16,375 nt of DNA from Cardiobacteriales bacterium (GTDB lineage Bacteria > Pseudomonadota > Gammaproteobacteria > Cardiobacteriales > Wohlfahrtiimonadaceae). The stretch is from the NCBI GenBank assembly GCA_030150565.1, contig JASLFR010000102.1, forward strand, positions 1 to 16,375. The letters are read 5' to 3'. A program made the translations under genes and the position numbers. The notes below the pieces were generated by a model that was not told the DNA's origin, ran no database searches, and saw only the letters and a program-made list of their open reading frames with translations. Positions 6,773-14,045 of this stretch are shown here, piece after piece (position 1 is the first letter of the stretch; each line of letters starts with the position of its first letter).

Positions 6773-6794
6773 GCAATCAACCTTGCTATTGCAA
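6766..6794 (-). promoter_or_regulatory. Possible sigma-70 promoter of relA
   Basis: On the minus strand TTGCAA (6794-6789) and TATTCT (6771-6766) are separated by 17 bases, each matching four of six consensus positions. Transcription would begin near 6759, giving a leader of about 50 bases before the GTG at 6708. This is a by-eye match only. Confidence 0.3.
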
Positions 6795-6899
6795 TGATTT
6801 TGCGAAGCTCCGCTCCAGAATGATTCACAATCGCTTCCCCAAAATGGAAGAGAGGAGTACGCTTAAGAGATAAGCCAATAGAATAAAGGGGGAAAAAAG

Positions 6900-7259
6900 A
6901 TGAGTTTAGCACTCTTTCATATCGGTGATGCATCCCGCTGGGATCACGCTCTAGCAAATATTAATAATCTTGTAGAGGCGCTCTATAAAAAGCTGCCTGA
7001 TCAATCTCACACAATCATTGCAATCGCTAACGGGGGAGCAATTAAAGGGTATTTAGAGAACGATATTGCTAAAGAAATCGCAAAAATATTAGAGCACTCT
7101 CCCACATCAATCGAGATCCATTTCTACGCTTGTGGTAACTCGATGCATGCGCAGAAGGTAGAAAGAGCGTGGCTCTGTGAGGGGGTTGAGGTAGTTCCTG
7201 CTGCTGTTTTGGCGCTTGTTGAGTATCAAGAGCAGGGGTTTGCCTACCTTAAGCCTTAA
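6900..7259 (+). CDS. DsrE-family (COG1416-like) small sulfur-relay-type protein
   Basis: This soluble 119-residue protein matches the small DsrE/F-like family from memory: an N-terminal ALFHIGD strand, an IAIANGGAIKGYL segment, the YACGNSMHAQ motif with Cys78, GVEVVPAAV, and the C-terminal YLKP ending. In the wider DsrE superfamily the equivalent cysteine can carry persulfide sulfur, but many COG1416 members have no assigned function. Sulfur transfer here is therefore a guess. The start at 6900 is preceded by a purine-rich GGGGG seven bases upstream. A TAGAAT -10-like box lies just before it, without a clear -35. It is divergent from relA and its 3' end overlaps trmO tail to tail by 11 bases. 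It is the only complete plus-strand gene in the window. Confidence 0.75.
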   Translation: MSLALFHIGDASRWDHALANINNLVEALYKKLPDQSHTIIAIANGGAIKGYLENDIAKEIAKILEHSPTSIEIHFYACGNSMHAQKVERAWLCEGVEVVPAAVLALVEYQEQGFAYLKP

Positions 7260-7261
7260 GG
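7247..7261. repeat. 15-bp palindrome carrying stop codons of two convergent genes
   Basis: CCTTAA-GCC-TTAAGG is a perfect 6-bp-arm inverted repeat. The plus-strand TAA of the DsrE-family gene (7257-7259) and the minus-strand TAA of trmO (7251-7249) occupy opposite arms. No T-run follows on either side, so it is not an obvious terminator. Confidence 0.6.
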
Positions 7262-7941
7262 GATTCGATATCGATCACTCTAAACCCCGACTCGGTCCGT
7301 TCAAAACGGATATTCCACGAAAGGAGCCTCACCCCATAGAGGCGCCCTATCTCCTGATGAAAAGGGGGGGCTGGATTTTGAGCGATCACCTCCTCAATCA
7401 GAGTATGTAACGTTGGGGCTTCCTCCGCGACGGCTTCAATCTTCTCTCTCACCTTCTCTGTGAAATCGACCCTCACCCTTTCAGGGGGCGCTGGAGCGAA
7501 TGAGCTTCTCGCCTCCACAATCGCATCAGAGAAGGGAATATAGGGTTTGATGCAGAGAATAGGAGTCCCCTCCACGAAATCGTGGCCTGATACCTCAATC
7601 TCCATCCTCTCTCGATCCACCCCTTCAATCTTTACCGCAGATAGCCCCATTCCATTAGGACGAAAAGAGCTACGGGTTGCAAAAACTCCCATCTTTCGAT
7701 TCCCCCCCAATCGTTGAGGACGAACCATGGGCGCACCACTCCAACGGTTTTGATGGAAGAGAAATGTGATCCAGAGATGGCTAAATTGATCGATCCCTTC
7801 AATCATTTGAGGATCATTATATGGGGGGAGAAATTGAATCACTCCATGAGCGTGGGGCGCTAATCCTGCCTGTCTTGGGGTACCAAATTTCTCTAAAAAA
7901 CAGCTTTTGAAAGAGGCGATCGGCTCCATCTCGATCCTCAT
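7249..7941 (-). CDS. trmO: tRNA (N6-threonylcarbamoyladenosine-37-N6)-methyltransferase TrmO
   Basis: The 230-residue protein matches E. coli YaeB/TrmO (TsaA family) across its length. Blocks seen are FLEKFGTPRQAGL near residue 15, FSHLWITFLFHQN, RPQRLGGNRKMGVFATRSSF, DFVEGTPILCIKPYIPF and a C-terminal YGVRLLSWNIRFE. TrmO uses S-adenosylmethionine to methylate t6A at position 37 of tRNA-Thr and improves decoding. The ATG overlaps the ligA TGA by 4 bases (ATGA), so it is translationally coupled to ligA. A second ATG at codon 5 has a GAGG upstream and could be used, but the family N-terminus fits the first. The 3' end overlaps the convergent DsrE-family gene. Confidence 0.93.
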   Translation of the reverse strand: MRIEMEPIASFKSCFLEKFGTPRQAGLAPHAHGVIQFLPPYNDPQMIEGIDQFSHLWITFLFHQNRWSGAPMVRPQRLGGNRKMGVFATRSSFRPNGMGLSAVKIEGVDRERMEIEVSGHDFVEGTPILCIKPYIPFSDAIVEARSSFAPAPPERVRVDFTEKVREKIEAVAEEAPTLHTLIEEVIAQNPAPPFHQEIGRLYGVRLLSWNIRFERTESGFRVIDIESLKA

Positions 7942-9974
7942 TCTCCCGCCCCCTCTCGCTCTAGCAAGAGCGCTTCAAATGCCTCCTCATTCAAAATTGG
8001 AACTCCTAACTGCTCTGCTTGAGTTAACTTTGAACCCGCCTTCTCTCCCGCTAAGAGATAATCGGTATTTTTAGAGACTGAGCCTGAGACTTTTGCCCCT
8101 AACTGCTCTAAGCGCTCTTTCGCCTCTCTACGCCCCATACTGCTCAATGTGCCGGTAATCACCCATCGCTGATCCGCTAGAGGGAGCTCCTGCGGTCTAC
8201 TCTCCTTCTGCGGATAGAGGGGGGTGATTCCCGCCGCCAGTAATCGCTCTAAAAGTTGCTGATGGTGGGGAAGCGCAAAAAATTGCACAATATGATTCGC
8301 CACAATAGGGCCAATATCTTCAAGTTGTTGTAACGCTTCAGCAGTCGCTTCAGAGAGCGCTTTAAGGGAGTCGAAATGCTCCGCTAACGTTTTAGCGGTA
8401 CTCTCACCCACCTCACGAATTCCTAACGCATAGATGAAATCGGCAAATTTTGGTGTTTTACTCCCCTCAATATTGTGCAATAGCTTTGTTGCAAGCCGCT
8501 CCCCCATGCGGGGTAGTTTTAGGAGCTCCTCTTTCGTTAGATGGTAGAGATCCGCAATATCGTTAATCAATCCCTCTTTTAAAAAGATCTCTAACCAGCG
8601 CGCCCCCAATCCATCGATATTCATCGCTCTACGGGAGACAAAATGTTTTAAACGCTCAAGCTTCTGCGCATCACACGTTAATCCTCCCGTGCAGCGAGCG
8701 ATCGCCTCCCCCTCTACACGAATGACAGGGGCAAAACAGATGGGGCACTCTTTAGGGAAGAGGATAGGAGTGCGCCCCTCTTTCGCCTCCTCAACCACAC
8801 GTATCACTTTAGGAATGACATCTCCTGCACGGTGAATCATCACCTCATCACCAATCGCAACCCCAAGACGCTCAATCTCATCCCCATTGTGAAGCGTCGC
8901 ATTTGAGACAACAACGCCCCCCACTTCAACTGGTTCCAATCGAGCAACAGGGGTGATCGCTCCCGTTCGTCCTACCTGAAAATCGACCCCTTTAAGTTGA
9001 GTGCGCGCCTCCATTGCTGGGAATTTAAACGCAATCGCAAAACGGGGGGTACGAGAGAGGAATCCTAAAGCGTTTTGCGCCTCTACCTCATCAATTTTAT
9101 AGACGACTCCATCAATCTCAAAGGGGAGCTCATCCCGCTGGGCACTCATCGACTCATGATACTGTTGCATCGCATCGGCTGAATTGAGATTCTGATTTAA
9201 AGGGGAGATGGGAATCCCCCAACGCTCTACTGAAGCTAACCACTCTGAGTGGTATTTAATCTCAGACTTTGCCCCTTCAACAACTCCAACACCGTAGCAG
9301 TAGAAACTTAAATTTCGCTCGGCAACAATGGAACTATCAAGCTGACGCACGGTTCCTGCGGCGGCATTTCTTGGATTAGCGAAGGGCTGTTTACTATTTG
9401 CAAGCTGCTTCTCATTGAGTTTTTCAAAGACCGCTTTACGCATAAAGACTTCACCACGAATCTCTAAACGATCGGGATAATCCCCCTTTAATTGAAGTGG
9501 TAGCGAACGGATCGTTTTAATATTTTCAGTGATCTCTTCACCAACAACCCCATCACCACGAGTTGCTGCTTGGACTAAACGCCCCTCCTCATAGAGGATA
9601 CTCACCGCTAGCCCATCAAGCTTTGGTTCGGCAAAGAGGGTGAAGTGATCGATCCCCTCCTCTTCTAAACGTTTAGAGACCCGCTCATAGAAGCGTCTCA
9701 ATTCATCATCATTAAAGGCGTTATCTAAAGAGAGCATCGGCTGCTCATGCTCCACCTCACTAAAAGCGTCTAAAAGTGCACCACCAACCTTTTTAGTGGG
9801 GGAATTGGGCTGAACAAGCTCAGGATACTCCGCCTCCAACTCTTGAAGCTCCCGAAAAAGGGCATCAAATTCATGATCAGGGAGAAGCGCTTCATCTAGT
9901 ACGTGATAGTTATAATTGAGGCGATTGATCTCTTCCGTTAAGAGTTTAATACGGGTTAATGCAGCATCTTTCAT
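7938..9974 (-). CDS. ligA: NAD-dependent DNA ligase LigA
   Basis: This 678-residue ligase seals nicks in replication and repair with NAD+. Domains in order: Ia NAD/NMN-binding (YNYHVLDEALLPDHEFD near 21-37); adenylation domain with KLDG (118-121), whose Lys118 is adenylated, plus GDGVVGE and EIDGVVYK; OB fold (VGRTGAITPVARLEPV); four-cysteine zinc finger (C410, C413, C428, C434); helix-hairpin-helix repeats; and a C-terminal BRCT domain (about 605-675, WVITGTLSSMGRREAKERLE). Length is near the E. coli 671. The start is ATG 9974 with GGAG 6 bases upstream; a TTG at 9989 is disfavoured. It follows zipA, as in many gammaproteobacteria, but a terminator-type hairpin separates them. It overlaps trmO by 4 bases. 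Confidence 0.97.
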   Translation of the reverse strand: MKDAALTRIKLLTEEINRLNYNYHVLDEALLPDHEFDALFRELQELEAEYPELVQPNSPTKKVGGALLDAFSEVEHEQPMLSLDNAFNDDELRRFYERVSKRLEEEGIDHFTLFAEPKLDGLAVSILYEEGRLVQAATRGDGVVGEEITENIKTIRSLPLQLKGDYPDRLEIRGEVFMRKAVFEKLNEKQLANSKQPFANPRNAAAGTVRQLDSSIVAERNLSFYCYGVGVVEGAKSEIKYHSEWLASVERWGIPISPLNQNLNSADAMQQYHESMSAQRDELPFEIDGVVYKIDEVEAQNALGFLSRTPRFAIAFKFPAMEARTQLKGVDFQVGRTGAITPVARLEPVEVGGVVVSNATLHNGDEIERLGVAIGDEVMIHRAGDVIPKVIRVVEEAKEGRTPILFPKECPICFAPVIRVEGEAIARCTGGLTCDAQKLERLKHFVSRRAMNIDGLGARWLEIFLKEGLINDIADLYHLTKEELLKLPRMGERLATKLLHNIEGSKTPKFADFIYALGIREVGESTAKTLAEHFDSLKALSEATAEALQQLEDIGPIVANHIVQFFALPHHQQLLERLLAAGITPLYPQKESRPQELPLADQRWVITGTLSSMGRREAKERLEQLGAKVSGSVSKNTDYLLAGEKAGSKLTQAEQLGVPILNEEAFEALLLEREGAGE

Positions 9975-10005
9975 CTTATGCTCCGACAAATAGGGGTGAG
10001 AAAAG

Positions 10006-10030
10006 AAAAAAGCGCCCTTTAGCGCTTTTT
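10006..10030 (-). terminator. Terminator-type hairpin between zipA and ligA
   Basis: AAAAAGCGC / GCGCTTTTT (10007-10015 and 10022-10030) form a 9-bp stem with a 6-base loop. On the minus strand the stem ends in TTTTTT. It lies 22 bases after the zipA stop and 32 bases before the ligA start. It probably ends most zipA transcripts, leaving ligA to readthrough or a promoter I cannot identify. Confidence 0.75.
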
Positions 10031-10052
10031 CTTAAAAGAGTATTAGAAACAA

Positions 10053-11306
10053 TTAAAGATCGAGCTCTTCAATTCGCTCATTCCAAACCTTCTCATTGAG
10101 CTCCGCCCACTCTTCATGAAGTTGGCGCAGACTCTCTGCGGTTGCAGGCTCCTCATTATTATGGAGCAGAAGCCCACCAATACGGCTTCCAAAAAGCACA
10201 GCCGATTGTAGAAGCGCCGTTCCACACTCCACCTCCCGTGAAGGGCTTGGAAGATAGGCAAAGAAGATCAATCCAGGAACGCCATGCGTCTCTAAAATCT
10301 TCTCTTTAAAATCTCCTGATGTAATGAGCGGTGCAATCGAGTAGACAACCTCCTCCCCAAAGTGAGTCCCTACCGATTGGTAGAGTTGCCCATCTTCATT
10401 CATCTGTAACTCCTCCTCCATCGCTAAATTGAGGATATCGGAGAGGCTAAAGACATATCCTTCAGGTGCACGGAGCATTAGGCTAATTGTCTCCACCGCT
10501 TCAGGGCGACGAAAGACGATCTCCCCTGTATGAGGATCACGCATCGCAACCTTTGGATCGAGCTCTGGTTCATCATCATAGGTTGGGGGGAGAATCTTCT
10601 GTTTAAAGCGCTCAAAGAGGCTCGGCTTTTTACGGCGATTCTCCTCATCCTCTTCATCAGCTACCATTAATGGCTCTTCATCAATCATTAAGCTATCGCT
10701 CAATGTACGCTCAAGCTCTGCTACCTCTTCTGAGAGTGTATCTAACTCATCGAGCGCTTCTAAAGGAAGATCGATCTTTCCATCACTCTCCCCAAAGCTC
10801 GGCTCTTCCATCATCGGCTCTCTCATCTCACTCTCTTGGCTCACTCTTCTATTCTCTTCTACCTTTTGGGTAGACTCTTCTTCAGTTGTCATACGCACCT
10901 CTTCCACCTCTAATAGTGGCTCATTTAAGAGGGGCTCATCATTGAGCGCATCTATTGAGAGATCAACGTCCGCTACCGGCTCCTCCCTCTTTTCGATGCT
11001 TCTCTCTTTTTCAGCTTCAATCGCCTGCAATTCTGCAAGTTTCTCTTGAGCTAGAGCACGCGCCTTCTCTCGGCGCACTTCAGCTAATAGCTCAGGATTA
11101 TGCATCTCACTTACACCGTCGGGGCGATTTTCAAGATCGGTCGCTGGGAACTCCTCAATCGCTTCGTAGAGATCAGCCTCCACTTCAGGCTCAATAAGTG
11201 GTCTATCCCCCTCTTGCTTACGCGTTTTATACTCGAGATAGATCCAAACAATCGCCGCTAAAACGACCGTAACAAGCAAAAGTGTGTACCAAAATGTCTT
11301 TAACAT
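10053..11306 (-). CDS. zipA: Cell division protein ZipA
   Basis: This 417-residue protein has the ZipA layout. One N-terminal membrane segment (about 5-25) has a short periplasmic end. A long charged, very acidic linker (about 30-260, many Glu with some Pro and Ser) follows. A C-terminal FtsZ-binding domain (about 270-405) contains ISLMLRAPEGYVFSLSDI, EVVYSIAPLI and GVPGLIFFAYLPSP. ZipA tethers the FtsZ ring to the inner membrane and stabilises it. It is longer than E. coli ZipA (328 residues), mainly in the linker, which lacks the marked Pro/Gln richness of the E. coli linker. Position directly upstream of ligA supports the call. The ATG at 11306 has a modest AGAAGAG site. The RDD gene upstream ends 51 bases before it, so the two may share a transcript. 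Confidence 0.88.
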   Translation of the reverse strand: MLKTFWYTLLLVTVVLAAIVWIYLEYKTRKQEGDRPLIEPEVEADLYEAIEEFPATDLENRPDGVSEMHNPELLAEVRREKARALAQEKLAELQAIEAEKERSIEKREEPVADVDLSIDALNDEPLLNEPLLEVEEVRMTTEEESTQKVEENRRVSQESEMREPMMEEPSFGESDGKIDLPLEALDELDTLSEEVAELERTLSDSLMIDEEPLMVADEEDEENRRKKPSLFERFKQKILPPTYDDEPELDPKVAMRDPHTGEIVFRRPEAVETISLMLRAPEGYVFSLSDILNLAMEEELQMNEDGQLYQSVGTHFGEEVVYSIAPLITSGDFKEKILETHGVPGLIFFAYLPSPSREVECGTALLQSAVLFGSRIGGLLLHNNEEPATAESLRQLHEEWAELNEKVWNERIEELDL

Positions 11307-11357
11307 ATCTCTTCTCTAATCCTATTTCTCACCGATAACTTCTCTCTTCCCATTACT

Positions 11358-12374
11358 CTAAAATCGATCGCTACCCTTTGGCTTTTGATTGATAAAATCG
11401 ATCTCTTTTACCCGTCGTAACCCAACTAATGTGTGGGTCAAGCGATCGTAAAGGGTCTGCTTTCGCCCTGTTCGATCGAAGAGCGCCATTAGAAGCGTTG
11501 CATAGAGAAGCAATGAGCCTAATCCTCCAATGAGGTGCAAATTGATAATCTTCGAAATATTATATGCAACTAAGAGAAAAATAATACGAGAAAATGCAAC
11601 ACCCAACCCCAATGTCTTCGTTCTTAACGAGTAGACCCGCATATTTAGAAGCTTCTTCCCTGGTGAACTACCACTAATCCCCTCAAAAAGCCCAAAATAG
11701 AGCACCCCTAAAGTGAGGAAATAGAGCTGTACCCGAATCGCTTGCGCAGCAAAATCTAACGGCTGAAACTCCTCTGGAATGATAAGCTTCCCACCACTAT
11801 TGAGAATCGCATCCCCATTATTCACCAGCTCCTGCATCAGATATTCATAAAAAGCGATAAATTGAGGATCGACCAATCCCATAGGGACAAGTACTACAGA
11901 AAGAACGAGAGAGAAGATAATCGTTATAAAGATAAAATCGATCACCCAAGCAAAAAAACGGCGCCAAAGAGAGGCTGGGCGCACAAGCAGAAGAGAATCT
12001 CGATTATTGTTAATTGCATGCTGCACAAGCTTTAAAGAGTTCGCTAAGCTCTCCTCATATTCAGGAGATCCCGCCTCAAAATCGCTATTTGCATCTGTGC
12101 TCTCTTCGATGTAGGGGATGCGCTCCACCTCTAAACCGATATTATTGAAATATTCCGTTAGCTGATCCGCCTCCTCAATGGTTGCGCGCTTACGTAACGA
12201 GTAGGGCTTTTGGGTAAACCACTCCTCAAAGGTCGATTCAGGTAGCTGATACGCTTCAGACAATTGACGAATCGCCCCCTCTTTGGTCTGTGGGGGGATT
12301 AAAACTCCATTAAAGAGTACGGTGACATAATGAGTTTCAGCGGTATTTTCCGCTCTCTCCTCTTCTCTATACAT
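11358..12374 (-). CDS. RDD-family membrane protein with extra N-terminal domain
   Basis: The 338-residue protein has two parts. Residues about 15-85 (YVTVLFNGVLIPPQTKEGAI... through EYFNNIGLEVERI) look like a small soluble alpha/beta domain. I recall a similar domain in front of membrane domains in other gammaproteobacterial proteins. From residue 130 there is an RDD domain: RPASLWRRFFAWVIDFIF (the conserved Arg-Asp-Asp-type helix), several membrane helices, SPGKKLLNMRVY, and QTLYDRLTHTLVV-like near the end. RDD proteins have mostly unknown roles; some have been linked to Na+/H+ antiport or membrane adaptation. Function is unassigned. ATG 12374 has only a weak purine-rich site. A TTGAAT/ATTCAA inverted repeat (12392-12414) lies just upstream, in the gap shared with the ubiX terminator. 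Confidence 0.8.
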   Translation of the reverse strand: MYREEERAENTAETHYVTVLFNGVLIPPQTKEGAIRQLSEAYQLPESTFEEWFTQKPYSLRKRATIEEADQLTEYFNNIGLEVERIPYIEESTDANSDFEAGSPEYEESLANSLKLVQHAINNNRDSLLLVRPASLWRRFFAWVIDFIFITIIFSLVLSVVLVPMGLVDPQFIAFYEYLMQELVNNGDAILNSGGKLIIPEEFQPLDFAAQAIRVQLYFLTLGVLYFGLFEGISGSSPGKKLLNMRVYSLRTKTLGLGVAFSRIIFLLVAYNISKIINLHLIGGLGSLLLYATLLMALFDRTGRKQTLYDRLTHTLVGLRRVKEIDFINQKPKGSDRF

Positions 12375-12426
12375 AACTTTTCTACTTCATCTTGAATGAT
12401 TAACATTGATTCAAAGGGAGTACAAA

Positions 12427-12456
12427 TAAGGCGCAGATTCATCAATCTACGCCTTA
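12427..12456 (-). terminator. Hairpin after ubiX, weak-tail terminator
   Basis: On the minus strand TAAGGCG-T-AGATT and AATCT-G-CGCCTTA form a continuous 13-bp stem with a 4-base loop. The single T-G position is a C-A mismatch on the other strand, so the fold favours minus-strand RNA. Only TTTGTA follows, so termination may be partial. It starts a few bases after the ubiX stop. Confidence 0.6.
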
Positions 12457-12460
12457 CTTA

Positions 12461-13135
12461 TCAATCGCCCCATTTTACCATCAAATTATGAGGAATGCCG
12501 ATTTGGTCTAAAATTCTTGCCACCATGAAATCGATCAAATCCTCCACTCGCTCAGGTCGGTGATAAAAACCAGGATTTGCCGGCATAATCAGCGCTCCCA
12601 TTCTGCTGAGCGTTAACATATTTTGTAGATGGATCTCATTAAAAGGGGTCTCTCGAACCACCATAATGAGCTCTTTTCGCTCCTTTAAGATCACATCAGC
12701 TGCTCGCTCAATCAGATTGTTCGATTGCCCTGTTGCAATAGCGCCGAGCGCCCCTACCGTTGCTGGGCAGACCACCATCACATCGGAGCAATTTGAGCCT
12801 GAAGCGAGTGGCGCGGTCCACTCATTTTCACCATACAGGCGCAGTAGCTGCCCCTCCTTCGCCTCATCGATCCCAAAATATTGAAGTAATCGCACTCGCT
12901 GTTGAGCACTATTTCCCCCCAAATTGAGATCGAGCTCTAACGCCATCACCACAATCGCAGCGCGGGAGATGAGAAGATCGACCCCATATCCCGATTGCAG
13001 AAGATATTGAACAAGGCGTAACCCATACTGAATCCCAGATGCGCCTGTATAGGCAACGGTGATTCGATCCTGCTGAGCTCTACGCACTGATGGAGTGAGG
13101 CGCTTTGGCTCAATATTACTGTTAGTGGTACTCAT
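12461..13135 (-). CDS. ubiX: Flavin prenyltransferase UbiX
   Basis: This 224-residue cytoplasmic enzyme attaches a dimethylallyl unit to FMN. The product, prenyl-FMN, is the cofactor of UbiD decarboxylase in ubiquinone synthesis. Evidence: YTGASGIQYGLRL (GASG at 31-34), CPATVGALGAIATGQSNNLIERAADVILKER, LIMVVRETPFNEIHLQNML, and GALIMPANPGFYHRP, which are the UbiX/Pad1 signature blocks. About 23 residues precede the Rossmann-type fold, a little longer than usual. The ATG at 13135 overlaps the last 14 bases of hslO, and its ribosome binding site (AGAGAG) lies inside hslO, indicating translational coupling. ubiD is not in the window. Confidence 0.95.
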   Translation of the reverse strand: MSTTNSNIEPKRLTPSVRRAQQDRITVAYTGASGIQYGLRLVQYLLQSGYGVDLLISRAAIVVMALELDLNLGGNSAQQRVRLLQYFGIDEAKEGQLLRLYGENEWTAPLASGSNCSDVMVVCPATVGALGAIATGQSNNLIERAADVILKERKELIMVVRETPFNEIHLQNMLTLSRMGALIMPANPGFYHRPERVEDLIDFMVARILDQIGIPHNLMVKWGD

Positions 13136-14045
13136 CGCTCTCTATCGTTGCAGCTTCCTGATCGCGCGCCACTTTTCGCTCCTCTAAATAGTCGAAATCG
13201 ATATCTGACTCTTCAAAAAGGTAGCGTTGACCACAAAACTCACAATCTACATAGAGAGAGCCCCCCTCTTCATCTAAAATTTGGCGAATCTCGCTCGGCT
13301 CTAGCTGATAGAGCAATCCGTGCGAACGCTCACGAGAGCAGGTGCACGCATAGTGGAATGCGTCGGGCTCAAAAACTCGCACATCATCTTCAGGGTAGAG
13401 TCGCCCTAAGATTACAGCTGCATCGAGCGTGCCGAGCTCATCTGCAGTAACGGTATTCGCAATAAGGCTCACCCGATTAAAGGCATCCTCATCCACCATC
13501 TCACCAGGGAGACGCTGCAACATCATTCCGCTAATAATTCCCCCCGATTGACGAAGGATAAGACGTGTCTCTAACTGCTCTGAAGTCTCAAAGTAGTACT
13601 CAATCGCTTTGGCGATGCTCTCCTCTTGTAGAGGAATCACCCCTTGATAGGGATTTTTAAAGGTTGGCGCATCGATCGTGATGACAATTCGCCCCTCATT
13701 ACAGAGCTCTTTCAATCCTGAGAGCGCGCTAAAACCCTCAACATTCTCATCAAAACGGGCCGCTGCTCGCACCCCCTTCTCAGCATTTACCTGCACCACC
13801 ATCATATCGAGTGCGCCTGTTGCCTCAATCTGTACCGTTAAACGCCCCTCTATCTTGATGGTTACGGCTAATAGCATCGTTGTTGCGACAAGTTCTGCTA
13901 ACTGCTCTGCCACATTATCAGGATACTCACGCCGTTCACGCAGCTCTTGCCAGATATGCTCAAGGCGGACTCGCTCCCCTCGAATAGGGAGATCATCAAA
14001 GATAAAGCGATCTAATAGATCGATCGGTTGAGCTCTTTTACTCAT
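13122..14045 (-). CDS. hslO: Hsp33 redox-regulated chaperone
   Basis: The 307-residue cytoplasmic holdase is activated by oxidants such as hypochlorite. The N-terminal domain (about 8-190) contains DRFIFDDLPIRGERVRL and the GGIISGMMLQRLPG block. A linker follows, then the C-terminal zinc switch with C234-T-C236 and C268-E-F-C271 (CxC and CxxC). These four cysteines bind zinc when reduced and form disulfides on oxidation. The length is near E. coli Hsp33 (292). An acidic tail, IESDEYH, ends the protein and encodes the ubiX start region. The ATG at 14045 overlaps the end of the terC/corC-like gene by 8 bases, so the two are probably co-translated. All motif residues are present. Confidence 0.95.
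   Translation of the reverse strand: MSKRAQPIDLLDRFIFDDLPIRGERVRLEHIWQELRERREYPDNVAEQLAELVATTMLLAVTIKIEGRLTVQIEATGALDMMVVQVNAEKGVRAAARFDENVEGFSALSGLKELCNEGRIVITIDAPTFKNPYQGVIPLQEESIAKAIEYYFETSEQLETRLILRQSGGIISGMMLQRLPGEMVDEDAFNRVSLIANTVTADELGTLDAAVILGRLYPEDDVRVFEPDAFHYACTCSRERSHGLLYQLEPSEIRQILDEEGGSLYVDCEFCGQRYLFEESDIDFDYLEERKVARDQEAATIESDEYH

Noticed and set aside
12392..12414. TTGAAT/ATTCAA inverted repeat before the RDD gene
   Set aside because: Six-base AT-rich arms with an 11-base spacer are expected by chance; no promoter boxes are positioned to support an operator.
13678..14031. 117-codon plus-strand ORF
   Set aside because: It is antisense to hslO, whose motifs are complete; the Ser/Thr-rich translation is typical of a reverse-frame shadow.
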